In this document: positions 47,754-59,193 of the stretch, piece by piece
Numbering within the stretch: the first letter of the stretch is position 1
How the letters are laid out: the number at the start of each line of letters is the position of its first letter
NCBI GenBank assembly: GCA_025201375.1
Contig: JAIWZP010000024.1
Coordinates: 62,001-126,000 of the forward strand
Reading direction: 5' to 3'
DNA length: 64,000 nucleotides
Source of the DNA: Gongronella butleri
Lineage: Eukaryota > Mucoromycota > Mucoromycetes > Mucorales > Cunninghamellaceae
The notes under the pieces: model-generated
The model's database searches: none
What the model was told of the DNA's origin: nothing
What the model saw: the letters and a program-made list of their open reading frames with translations, nothing else
Made by a program: the position numbers and the translations under genes

Positions 47754-48466
47754 GGTGGAGATGAGGCTAGTCGAATAAAAAAAAAACAAAAAAGAACCGA
47801 AAAGAAAACCAAAAGGGACAAAAGCGTGCAAGTGCAAATGTCCGCGTACCAAATTTAGCAATTCCGCATGAATCTCTCTCTCTCTCTGCACGCACACACA
47901 CACACAAAAACACGCTTTTTGTCCCATGGAACGGCGGGCCCATGACATCAAAAAGCGCATTGGAATCAAGATGGTGTCACATGGTATCCTGATCCCCTTT
48001 GGTTTACGTTTTTTTTTTTTATACAACCGAATATGGTAGGCGCGGAGGGCGGAGGCAATGCGCGGGAAAACATCGAGATTAAGAGTGCCAAGGAGAGAAT
48101 CAGAGGGGGAGGGGGAGGGCGATCAACAATCAGGCTCATCTTTTGCATGAAACAGGATCCGACATGGAATGCGTCATCCCCTCATCACACGACAGTCTCC
48201 ATCTCCTTGTCTTTCACAACAATACAAATGTCATTTTCATCGAGCAACTATCTACAGGTTTTTTTTAATATGAACGGGGCGCCATATGCGGCTATTTGAC
48301 AAGGGGATAAATAGATACTAGTGGGGGGAAAAACAGACAAAAGAGCAGGGAATCACGAAAGAGAAAGAGCAAAAAAAAAAAAGAAAAAAAAAGGGGGGAG
48401 CCCTCTTGGGGCTGGGTGGCCGGTGGAATTGGGAAGTGGGGTATAAAAAAAAAAACAAACGCTGTT
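47754..48466. other. Intergenic, upstream of EFR3
   Basis: Holds a (CT)n then (CA)n dinucleotide stretch around 47875-47906 and purine-rich runs near 48360-48400. No gene is supported. Confidence 0.6.
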
Positions 48467-49213
48467 TCATGAAGTTGGCAAATATATGGCACGGAGAGGA
48501 GGGTCATGCGGCAGGGCATCCAGGTTCTTTTGCAATAACATCATTCTTGGATAAATGATCGAATGGAGCTGAGTCTTGCACAATGGATCATGTGTCTGAT
48601 CCAGCAACGATTTGCACGCGCCAGAGAAGTTTTCGATGGCTTCTTGCGCGCTGATGCGGTCATTGTCGTAGTAAAAGGTGCCCAAAGAGTCGCCGGCGTA
48701 GTTTAGCTAATAAAAACAAAAAGAATGCACAGTGGCGCATGTAAGCAAGCCATAAAAGAGGAGGTGGCAAAGGCGCGCTGCGCGACTTTTAGGTGTTTTC
48801 CCACACCTGCGTTTCTTTTTCCGCCAACCCGCAGCTTTTTTTTTTTTTTTTTTGGTCCTTTAACGCGCCGCCTCCTGTTTCTCCCCCCCTCGACCCCAGT
48901 GTCGAACCCCTTGGTTTACCTCGTCCAATGCAAAAGTATACATTTCGTGGATTTTTTCCAGTTCGCGCTGGATGTCCATGGCCGACATTTGCGATGAATA
49001 GGAAGAGCGGCGCTTGTTGATGCTGAAGAGGCTCTTTGGGGGTCGGTCGTCATCCTCCATCAGTGATGGCTGTGATGTGCAGCAGCTCGTGCAATGAGAA
49101 GGTCGCCGTGGGGTCTGTTCGCCGTCCGATGTGGATGTGCGCTTCCGACGCGTCGATTGTCGTGCCAGCCATGTCTTGAGAGCTACCCACTTTAGCTTGA
49201 TGCGTCGCGACAT
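48467..49213 (-). CDS. Small MIT-like domain protein
   Basis: Two exons: 49213-48920 and 48706-48467, 177 aa. The first 65 residues are basic and Ser/Thr-rich. From about residue 78 a three-helix pattern follows: MDIQRELEKIHEMYTFALDE|LNYAGDSLGTFYYDND, ISAQEAIENFSGACKSLLDQ, then QLHSIIYPRMMLLQKNLDAL. This looks like a MIT (microtubule interacting and trafficking) domain, which binds ESCRT-III tails; the intron falls inside helix 1. A MIT call is by pattern only and other three-helix bundles are possible. The protein has no ATPase or protease domain attached. Confidence 0.75.
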
Positions 49214-50116
49214 TGTGGATTAAGTGTGCGTTCGAGGGGTGAAAATGAAGAAGAATCGACAAGAAACAAAAAAAAAAAAGTGGCAAAAGAAAGAAACCAA
49301 ATCGAGAATGACGGAAGCCCCGTCTTTTTATTTGCATGCATCTCAAAAAAGGGGAGAGTGGAGATGTTGGTGGGAGAAGTGTGATGTTTTTTTTTGGGGG
49401 GGAGAGACAAGCAAAAAATCGAAAAAAGGGGGGTGGAGGCAAAGCAAGGCGCAACAAATCCATATCAACAACAACAAAAAAATCAGGTACGGAGTTGAAA
49501 AATTACCAGGTGTTTGCGGCAAAATGTGATCGTGTGTGTCTGTTTAGGGAGGGAAAAAGCATGTGTCGACGTGTGTGAGTGTTGATTGAGAAAGTGTGTG
49601 TGTACCTTTTGGCGTGTGTGGTGATCTAGCATGTTTGAAATGTGCGATGGTGCAACGCCAGCGCGTGTGAGATCCGTACAATTGCCACATCCACACCCAC
49701 GTATAAAAAAAAAAAAATAAAAAGAACAGAATCTCCGTCAAAATAGGAGTTGGAAAAAAAAGGCATTTCATCCCAGATCTGCATGAAAGAAGGCCCCCAA
49801 AAAAAAAGAGCCCCCCCAACGACAGCCGACATGACGCGGAAGCATGAATGCAAATTAGATATTTATTTTGCTATGCATTGATTGGGAGATTGCGTGGAAA
49901 TTGGAAAAAAAAATAAAAACAATGGAAATGGTGGGTCATGGGCATGGCCACAATGTGTGTATGTTTTTTTTTTATCAGCAGGGGAATCAAGAAGCAAGGG
50001 GGCGCAAGCCAAAAAGTCAAGCGTGAAACCTGTGACACGCCCCGTGTAACAAGCGGAAAAAGATGAAAACAAGGTTTTGCTCTGTGTGTGGTGTGTGTGT
50101 GTATGCGTGTATAATA

Positions 50117-50152
<36 letters not shown>

Positions 50153-50244
50153 TTATGAATGCTATTGAACAAAGAAAGACATGCCGGGAGAAAAAATTCG
50201 GCGACTGACAGGGCATCCTTTTCCGATGGGATCGCCTAAAAAGG
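49214..50244. other. Intergenic with microsatellites
   Basis: Purine-rich A/G runs and a long GT repeat. No gene is supported; it contains the upstream region of the MIT-like gene and the 3' region of the metalloprotease-like gene. Confidence 0.6.
50082..50152 (+). repeat. (GT)n microsatellite
   Basis: Alternating GT run interrupted once by ATGCGTGTATAATATGC; the longest pure tract is about 30 nt at 50120-50149. Confidence 0.9.
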
Positions 50245-52381
50245 TCAATTCAAATGAAAAAGTGAAGGAACGATTGAAACAAGGCACAAAACAGAGTTCA
50301 GGGAGACAATGCCAGGCAGCCTGAGACGCGGGTTGGCCGGGTTGGCCAATTTTGTCTTTGAGGGCGGTGGTTTCATGCCATAGGCGTCATTGCATCGTTT
50401 TTTCTCTTGATGAGACGCGACGGAGGAACGCGACGATGATGACGACGACGCGTCGGCGGGTGGCAGCGGTGCCAAGATGGTGTTGTAGCCCATGGCCTGC
50501 AGGATGCGCAAGATCCCGGGCCCAATGGGCGACGCGTACCTTTTTTTCTTGGTAATGATGGTGGGCACCCGCGGCGGAGCTGAATTTCCTGCGTCGTTGT
50601 CGTCATCCTCCGATGTGGGGGCCGACGTCCAATTTTGCGATGCCGCCGCATCACTCGTCAGCTCGTAAAACAAAGCGGGATGATGCCGGTACACCTTTTG
50701 TGTCCATGCCTGCAATGTCGTGCCCTCTTGATACGTGGCCGTCATGATGAAATCAAGCCCGTGCTCGCGTGTGTCGTCGACGTGGGCAAGCGACACGCCC
50801 GGACGGAATAATCGCGACGGTTGCTCGTGATGATCAAGCGCATTGAGGCTCGAATGGCTCGAAAGTAAAGGCACGCCGCGATAAACACGCTGCAAATACT
50901 CGTTAATGTCCATTCGCGCATTGTCATCGTCGTTTCCGTTGCCTTGGTCACCGTCTTCTTCCGGGACCGCCATTGGCACCACCATTGTGGTCGCATTGGA
51001 TGCACCCGACGCGCTGGAAATCACGGGGCACGTTCCAGAGCCATTTGTGGCGGTGTTGCTTGCTGGCGGCGGGGTGAATTGGAACGTCAATGGCGACTTT
51101 GCTTGATCGAGAACGTCGTACAGCTGGCGCGCCATGGCGCTAATGGGTGAGGCTTGGAGCTGTTGCACAAAATGGAGAATGAACGCGTCGTTGCCTTGTG
51201 CACAAAATTCTTGCATGGCAAAGCCCATTTCCATCAGCGACGTCGACCCATTGTCCAAATACAGAAACTTGTCAAAGATCATCGTCGGCTGGAACCCCGT
51301 CATGTACGTCGGACCGCCATTCACCGGCTCCACCGTCCAATATGGATTGGGCGTCAGCATCTTCAATTGATGCACAGGCACAACCTGCTCCAACAGCGTG
51401 CGGAACGGCGATGCCTCGCTGGAAAAATAAGCCGCCCACGAGCTAGCAAATCCTACGCCGTGCAACAGCTGATGAAGCACAATGCTCTCGAAATCGACCT
51501 GGTACGGCAAAATCGACTCGTTCGTGCCATCGGCACGGAACCAATATTTGCCGCCGCGTGGAATGGAACCATTGGCCATCGTGCTGCCGCCGCCGGTCGA
51601 CGCGTCCGACGCGTTCAATGGCAGCAATGCCATCATGTAAGGATCATGATTGAGCTCAATCACAATATCATGCCCTGTCCACGTCCCCGTATACTCGTAC
51701 GGCGACAATTGCTTGGCGAGCGCTTGAGGATACGCAAAATTCATGTCGCCATCCTTGAAGGGAAGCGTAAACTATAGAAAAAATGGAAAAAAAAGACGCG
51801 TCAATTTACCAAAATGCCACAAAATATCCAAAAATGAGCGATTGTGATCTGTTTTTTTTTTTTTTTTTTTTTTTTTTTACCTGCTTGGCGGGCGAGCCCA
51901 TGCCATACGTGTCATTGGCACAAACATGATCGCAAAATTCGTAATAGACGGCGCGGATACTGGCCGTTTTGAAAGTTTTAAAATGTAAGAAAAGGGGGGA
52001 ATTTAGTCGTTGTGAGGTTCATGGATGCACAAACAAGCCATCTTACACTAGCTGGCGACGCAGGTAGACAAGCTCAGTAAAGTAGCCGACTGCGTGGCGA
52101 ATTGCATCAAGGACTTTAGCGCAAAAATCATGATCAATGATACAAAGCAGCTCGACCGTCACCTTATCCGTGGCATTGACGACCCAAGGCTCGGAATTGG
52201 CCAGCGATGGCGGCAATGCATCATCGTCATCAAACCCTGTGCCGGTCCAAGACATGTCATTTGGAAGTGGCTCGTATTCTTGCGTGTCAAACCGCGTTTC
52301 ATCCCCTGGTACGACCACCGAGGCCATTGAGAACCCCGGCATCCATACAAAAGCAAAGCAGACAAGCCATAGCGCTCGCAT
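50245..52381 (-). CDS. Secreted metalloprotease-like protein with HQLLH instead of HExxH
   Basis: Three exons: 52381-52047, 51959-51881 and 51771-50245, 646 aa. A signal peptide is evident (MRALWLVCFAFVWMPGFSMA). Exon 1 includes VELLCIIDHDFCAKV, exon 2 ends with CANDTYGMGSPAKQ. Near residue 238 the frame reads DFESIVLHQLLHGVGFASSW, the layout of a zincin helix (HExxHGxGF) with the catalytic Glu replaced by Gln239; both His residues (238, 242) are kept. Further on are many NxT/S sites, and the protein ends with a Ser-rich stretch, a Pro/Lys linker and a hydrophobic tail (PGIVSLNSVLCLVSIVPSLF), as in GPI-anchored proteins. I infer a secreted or cell-surface pseudoprotease. Family name not recognised; whether Gln abolishes activity is untested. 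Confidence 0.8.
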
Positions 52382-52742
52382 GCCGTCATCCCTTCTGACA
52401 ACAAATAAAAAATAAAAACAAAATGCGGAAAAAGGGCGCGTCCTTTGAGTGAAAAAAGAAGAAAAAGGGTAAAGAAAATAAGAAAAAAAGGGGGGCCCCT
52501 TGCCCGTTCCGTGGCCCCTAGCAGTCTATCTCTCTCCTTTGCAAGCGAAAAAAAAAAATGGTTGCAGCACCACACCTCCCTTTTCAATGCCCATTCTTTT
52601 GTCCTGCTCCTCCCTGCTCGACAAACCTTGATCAAGGCAACAGGCAAGCGAGTTCAAAAGGACAAAAAGATTAAAATTAAGGAGACGCGCGCGTCCGGCT
52701 GCATAAATTGGGGGCTCCGGGACCTTGCTCCGCCTTTTTTGT
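52382..52742. other. Intergenic
   Basis: A/G-rich on the plus strand, i.e. a pyrimidine-rich leader for the metalloprotease-like gene on the minus strand, plus the 3' UTR region of nothing recognisable. No gene seen. Confidence 0.5.
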
Positions 52743-54007
52743 TTATTGCGAGAGGAATTTTGAAATGTCGCTAGCGACACTGGCGCCTTTTGACACAATA
52801 ATGTCGTGGCCACCGCCCGGGTACGTGATCAATTCAAGCTGAGGCACGTACTTTTGCATCGTATGAACATTGGCGTATGGCACCGTCTGGAAAAAAAAAA
52901 GAAGAGTGAGTCGAGCCCATCGCCTCCTGCTCTCCCCAGCACGTAAACAAAGCCTCCTTTTTTTTTTTTTTACAGTGTCAGCATCGCCCCAAATGGCAAG
53001 CACAGGGATCTCGCTGCGATTGCCAATGGCCTGGAAATGGCGGTGCAGGCCGGAAAATGGAAAGTCGGCGACAGAACACAAGAACGAGCGCAGAAAGCCA
53101 GCATGGTGCTTGAATTGGTGCAACGCGATCTGCGCGTACTTTGCAGTGGCCTCTTGATTCTCGCCCTGGCGTGTCTGTTGGTAAAAGCGCTGAACACCCA
53201 TCAATGCCAACGACCGGAACAGGGGATGTGTCAAAATTGGCAGCACGCCGGGCTTGCCGACAATTCTCAGGATGGGCGGTGATGCCGACGGGTCCATGAG
53301 ACCTGCAGGCGCCACAAGCACAAGCCGATTCACCATCTCCGGGTAATAGGACGTAAACGACGCCGCCACGCCACCTAAAAACGAAAAAAAAAAAGCAAAA
53401 ACTTGCGTGTCAATGGCTTTTTTTTTTTTTTGCGTGTCAATGAGCGTTTTTGTCATTACCGCCAAGAGACACGCCAACGACGTCCGTCTTTGTCCATCCG
53501 ACTTTTTGCAACAAAAGTGCCACCTGGGTAACAAAAAGCGCGTCGTCAAAGTGTGTGTCTGGCGCGTCACTGTAGCCTCTGCCCCAGAGGTCAAACACCA
53601 GGACGCGGTGCTTATTGTCTGCCTAAAAAGGGAACAAAGCGGATGAGTCTTGATTGCGCACGGCCGCCCAGGAGGCTCTCACGCTCGTTTTTTCTTGCTT
53701 TTTCGCCAATCCGTGCATGTGAATTTACCAAGTAGCGGCCCGCAATATCAAAAATGGATGCGCCCGTCGCAATGCCATGAATCAGCACCACCTTTTTGCC
53801 ATCCTCGGGGCCAAACAGCCAATAGCGCATGGTGCCATGCGGCAAAGCAAGGTCTTGGCCGCCAGGATAGAATTCCGGCGTGTAAATGGGCGACGGACTG
53901 GCGTGCAACGACGGTAGCGTCACACGTCTGGCATTGCCCTTGGTGTAGTTGAAAAGGAGCGCAGAAAGTAAGCCTAGAACAGCGAGCGATTTCAAAAGAG
54001 ATGCCAT
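52743..54007 (-). CDS. Alpha/beta hydrolase with N-terminal membrane anchor or signal
   Basis: Four exons: 54007-53729, 53622-53460, 53374-52974 and 52886-52743, 328 aa. The N terminus is hydrophobic (MASLLKSLAVLGLLSALLFN), a signal peptide or anchor. The fold is clear: VVLIHGIATG (oxyanion HG), RVLVFDLWGRGYSD, the nucleophile elbow GVSLGGG (Ser145, split by intron 2), acid Asp278 in IWGDADT and His308 in YPGGGHDI. Catalytic triad complete. The D-x-WGRGYSD strand resembles epoxide hydrolase/MEST-type and lipid-hydrolase relatives, but substrate is not inferable. The neighbour is an amidase on the same strand with 313 bp between them, which need not mean shared function. Confidence 0.9.
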
Positions 54008-54320
54008 CGATGGACAAAAAAAAAAAAAAAAAAAAGCGAAAAAAGGTACAAAAAATAGGCATTGGCGGCGGCTCAATTCATTACTGCTCTTTTTTCGTGG
54101 TCCCGAGCCGCCGAGCCTTGGCGGAGTCGCCATTGACATGACTACAAGCTGGCTTTTTTTTTTTTTTCATCGAGGTGCTCGCCAGCTTGGTAAGCAAATC
54201 ATTGACCCGTTTGTCAGCGCATTTTCTTCTTATTCAAAATGACATTGACTCCAGTGGAAGAAATGGACATGGATGCAAAAAAAGGCACAACGCGCTTTTT
54301 TTATTATTTTGTCACTTTTT
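54008..54320. other. Short intergenic between amidase and hydrolase genes
   Basis: T-runs and a stretch with no gene signals; it would contain the hydrolase leader (minus strand) and the amidase 3' UTR. Confidence 0.5.
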
Positions 54321-56388
54321 TCACATTTTTGCGCCATTGGGCAAAAAATTGGCGTGATACGAGTACGGTGCGCGTCGACGCTCCATATTGGGCGCTTGCT
54401 CGCACACCTTGGCCATGCGACACAGCAGCGCGTCTTCAAACCAAGGAGCCATGAATTGAACGGCCACAGGTTTCTCTCCATGGAATCCAGCAGGCACGCT
54501 GACAGCAGGGATGCTAAAAGTGAGCGAATTGGACGCGTGAGTTGCAACTTGTGAGAGCGCGTCGCTTTCATCTAAATTTTACCCTGTGAAATTGGCAAGG
54601 TTGCAGAATTGCGTGCAATTAAACGTACGCGCACCGGCCATCATGCCTTTTTCAAAGCAGCCTTCTGGGAAATCAAGTGCAAGAATGGCCGTCGTGGGCG
54701 TCATGATCAGATCCACGCCCGCAAAGATGACTTCCATTTGCTTGATCATCTGTGTGCGGATCTGCTGCGCGCGGATGTAATCCGTAGGTGTGCACTCATT
54801 GACAAGCGCGGCGAGCACGCGATTGACAGGCAGCATCTCGTGTAGGTTCTTTGGGAAGCGTCGAATGGACGAATTCATCTCGGACGAAATGGTAATGGAG
54901 TGAGCTGCCAAGAAAAAAAGGCATAAGCGATGTCCATTTTTTTCTTTTTTTTTGGTGTGTTTCCAATTTTTTCTCTTTCTCTCTATCTCATACCAATACG
55001 AGCAATGTCCATGTGCTCCAATTCGATTTCCACCACTTTGGCACCCAGTGATTGCAAATAGGCCAGCATCTTTTGCAATTGGTCGACAATGACCGGCTCC
55101 AGGACCTCGGCATGCCATTTGGGCACAATGCCAATGGTCAATCCGGCCAATGACGACGTTTTGTTGTAATCAGACAGGTCCAATGGTGGAGGCAAAAGTG
55201 TCTTTTCATCCTTGGCGTCTGGGCCCTGGATGATGCTAAAGACCATCGTCATGTCATCGGCGGTGGCCGCAATTGGGCCCGTCACGCCCACGGACGCGCC
55301 AAACCCGAGGCCGCCAAACCCACTGACACGCCCGCATGTCGGTTTCAGGCCATACGCGCCGCAAAACGCGGCAGGGATACGCACGGAGCCGCCACCGTCG
55401 CCCCCAAGAGCCGCAGGCACAAGGCCGGCCGCGACAGCAGCGGCACTGCCGCCACTAGACCCGCCACATGAGCTCCCTAGACGATACGGATTGCGCGGTG
55501 TGCCGGAATTCGGGTTGATCGAAAACGTATCCCAACCAATTTCTTGCCTATGAGGTGGAAGAAAAAAAAACACGAAAATGAGCAAACGCGACGCGTTTTT
55601 TTTTCTTAAATAGACAACGCACATCCTTGTGTGACCAACAACAATGACGCCAGCGGCGCGCAAGCGTGCAATTGGCGTGGAATCCTCGGCAGATGGATTG
55701 TTCTTGTTCAAAAACGTCGTGCCGCCTGTGGAAATGTACCCCTTGATGGCCTGATCCTCTTTGAACGCCATGAACACGCCATCCATAGGCGACAGCGGCT
55801 TGCCCTGGCGATATCTCTCGGTGGACGCCATCGCCTGGTCCAGAACATCCTGCTGCACCACAGGCGCAAACCATTCCTGAGGCATCGACACGGCAATTGC
55901 CGCAAGAATCCGGTGCGCGACCTGGGTGGGCGTGCTTTTCCGCTGAAGATAGCTCATGTGATAATCCCAAAAGGAGTGGTACTCGCCGGAAACGCTGCGC
56001 TGCCCCATATCCAGCTCTGTCGACTGGGAAAAAAGGCGCGTACCAAAAAATCAAAAAATCAAAAAAATAAGCAGATGAGCACGAGCAATTGGCGTGCAAC
56101 GAGCATCTTCCTACCGCATTGGCTGCCTTTGCCTTTTCTTTGGCAAGCAGAGACACGGGAATCGGCAGCGTCGTGGGATAACCGCTCGTTTCAACAGATC
56201 GCAGGCGCTGGTAAATGGAGCGAGCCGCGTACTTTGCGACCGCTTCCTTGTCATTTTCCAATTGCTCAGCGAGGTCGACAAGAGGCTGGCCGACGTGGAC
56301 TCGTGCTGGGGGCAGCTAATGAGACGCAAATCGCATGAGCTCATCCATAATTACAATTGGAAAAATACAAACTCACATTGCTTGACAT
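54321..56388 (-). CDS. Amidase-signature (FAAH/GatA-type) enzyme
   Basis: Six exons: 56388-56377 (12 nt, MSSN only), 56315-56115, 56023-55623, 55547-54994, 54904-54583 and 54513-54321, 560 aa. The Ser-cisSer-Lys triad is in place: Lys159 in FMAFKEDQAIKG, cis-Ser235 in GSSCGGSSGGSA and nucleophile Ser259 in GGGSVRIPAAF followed by CGAYGLKPTCGRVS; spacing 159/235/259 closely matches FAAH (142/217/241). The motif usually written GTDTGGS reads GGDGGGS. It should hydrolyse an amide such as a fatty-acid amide or a short-chain amide in the cytosol or at a membrane; substrate is unknown. There is no signal peptide. The frame-restoring join at HTRM|QEIGWD replaces a typical MHEIG by MQEIG. Confidence 0.92.
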
Positions 56389-59193
56389 TTTTTTTTCTAA
56401 TGCAAAATGATGGAAAAAGGATGGGAAAAACCTGGGGCAGAAAAAAAAAAAAAAAAAAAGAGGTCGGCCGTGAAATACCTTTCTCCATTTGGGCATTGGA
56501 TGTGCTCATCGGCATTCTCACGCAAAGGCCATTGCGCAAACCTTCTTTTTCTCAATCCCCGCCCATGGCAACCGTGAGCGCGATGATCATGCGTCGCGTA
56601 TTTCAGCATCCAATGGCCCACTTTGACGCGCAATTGTTGGACCCCTATATCGGACGTGCATTCATTTTTTTTTTTTGATTTTTTTTAAGGTTGGCACGCC
56701 TTTAAATGGAAAAAAGGCACCGAGTCCATGCTTTTTTTCCAGACAAAATGACCCAAGCTCGTCAAAAAAGAATGACATGATGCGGGGCACGGCATGCAGG
56801 AAGCAAAATAGCTTATCAAACCAGATTTCAGACTGTAAATTCTTCCAATTGCAATTTTTTCGATCGTGTCTAAAGAATCTCCATATTTATTACCCGAAAC
56901 AGGACCAGATAGATGCATGGGGAATGTGCAGTACGCTTGATTGCGCAGCAGACAAAAGTTGTCGCGGGCCAACCCGCCTTCAAAATGCCCAAAGCGCACC
57001 AATTTGTTGATTTCTGGCATTATAAAGGTTTAATATTTGTCAAAATTCATTGTGTCGTTGAGCTTTGCGTTAATAGGTGCGTGGCACAAAAGTTGGGTGC
57101 ACTATTCAAGCCCACAAAGAAATACTTGACACGAAAGGGTAAAACAAACTGCCATTTTGATAATTTACTTGGAAAGGATACTGACATTCAGAGCATGGTT
57201 GAGATCAAACAAAAGAGCAATGCAGTGCAGCAAACGAGCATGTGTCCCGCTGTGATCCTGTTGCGAACTCGGCAAACAATCCATGAAAATTGCATTTTGG
57301 CGTGAATAGCAATGCGGCATTGCAAGATTTTGCTAGCCAAAGGCCAAGAGATCCTGGAATTGTGAATGGCGTCGGTCAACCACTATCTGTTTCAATTTTG
57401 GGTTCAATTGAGAAGCTTAGACGAGGGAGCTCTATAGACGACCCTATTTTGCAAAAATTCAGCTTGCAACTCGCCAACCTGGCACTGCAGTGGCTCAGAA
57501 TTACATCGCAACATGAAATGGCGAGCTGAAACCCCAAGAAGGATGCGATTTGTATATACCAATTGGCCTCGGTACCCGCAAATCAAAATTTCGTCATGTC
57601 GAGCCCTCAAAACCAAAATGGGAAAAATGGGTTCCCAAAAATGCTTTAAACTTTCACACAAGAGGCATGGGAGGGAGAAACTACGAGAATAGCAAAAAAC
57701 GAGCGCGGTCCACTTGTTCATTGCCGAGCAATCAACGATTTTCGTTCAAACTTTACACGCGATTTGCGCCGGAAAAACGCGATCAAAAAGATGCGCTGAC
57801 GCGTCGATAAGCAAGTTACGCCCGAAACGCATAAATTTGATGAGCGCCAGGGCGTATACCACACTGTTTGACGCGGTTTTTCACGCGTCGAAAATTCCCT
57901 ATGTTTTTGAAACCGTGAAAAAAATGCCAAAAATTCACTTTTTCAGAGATCATCGAGGCCTACATACGCTACGCGTCATGCTCTTTCCGATGATGCGTGT
58001 TTCTCAAAAATATAAGCATTTTTCGTCGAGATGACATTGTGTCGAAAATAAAGCATTAAACGCATTTTACACCGAAACCAGTCAATGGACGTCCGGTATT
58101 TATTTGCTTTTCGTCAGTGAATGAGGGCGCGTTTCCATGTGGTTGAATGTCGTGGCAATCTGGAGACCTAAATGTGACTAATTTCAAGTGGTCGACTGCA
58201 CCCCTTGGAAAATCCGCGATTTTTGAAAATAGTCGTGGCGCGCCATCCAGTGGTCACAGCACCATGAATGTAGGTTCGTTTGAACGAGAAGCCTTGGAAT
58301 AAAAGGATCAAGGTGGTATTTGCCCTACAAAACGTAAATTCATCAACACGCGAGACAAAGACAATAAAAACACGCTTTTTGCGATTTTTTCGATAGATAG
58401 CCATTCGATTTCCCCAAATTCATTGCATAGCATGCAACTACAACACCGAGCGCTCAAGGTGTCTGTAGCATGTTCGGTGCAAAACTGCTCGAGAGGTATG
58501 GGGCCAATGCCACAAAATACAAAACAAGGACAAATTGCGATTGTTGACGTTTGAGTGACCTGATCTCTGTCAAATTTGGACCAGCTATTTATCCTAGACA
58601 TCAAAGGCATCACACCAAGTTTAGATATTTCAAAATCTCTTTTGGGAGAAACAATATTATATTGATATTATTTTGGCCCTACTTTTGACCACTTCTGACA
58701 TGCCACGTGCATCCACATGTCATGAACACATACACTTGTTAAATGATCGACGCAAAAAAAAAGTGCTTAAATTTCAGACCAATTGGTTCGGTCAATGAGT
58801 AGTCTTGTTTGCGCTTCCATTCGCACTTTTGGGTCTCAAATGAGCGTGATGCGCGTTGCTGGCGGCATGAGAACGCGTAGGAATGAAACCAGTGGTTGCC
58901 AAAGCGCGTGCGAAACCAACTCCTCTCAAGGAATGCCGCAAGTTGCAATTCATCAAAAGATGGCAAATTCACTTTTTTTTTATTCTTTAGTGGCCATACG
59001 TACGAGGCGGATGGGTTCCGCAGTCGCTGGATGGCAAAATTTAAAAGGCAGAGGGCCTCAGTGTCAGGCACCAAAAAATGGTGCCAAGTGCCAAGGGGTT
59101 CCCTTTTTGAGATGCCGACCCGACGGGGTTCAAAAGGGGGCCGCTACTTTTTTTTTTTTGTTCGTCTTTCTTTCGTTTCAAACTAGCAACACT
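56389..59193. other. 2.8-kb intergenic region
   Basis: AT-rich, with no recognisable gene. Open frames (for example 57290-57529 plus, 56685-57020 minus) lack domains or splice support. This is the region upstream of both the amidase (minus) and SAF1-like (plus) genes; most of it may be decayed repeat. Confidence 0.6.
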
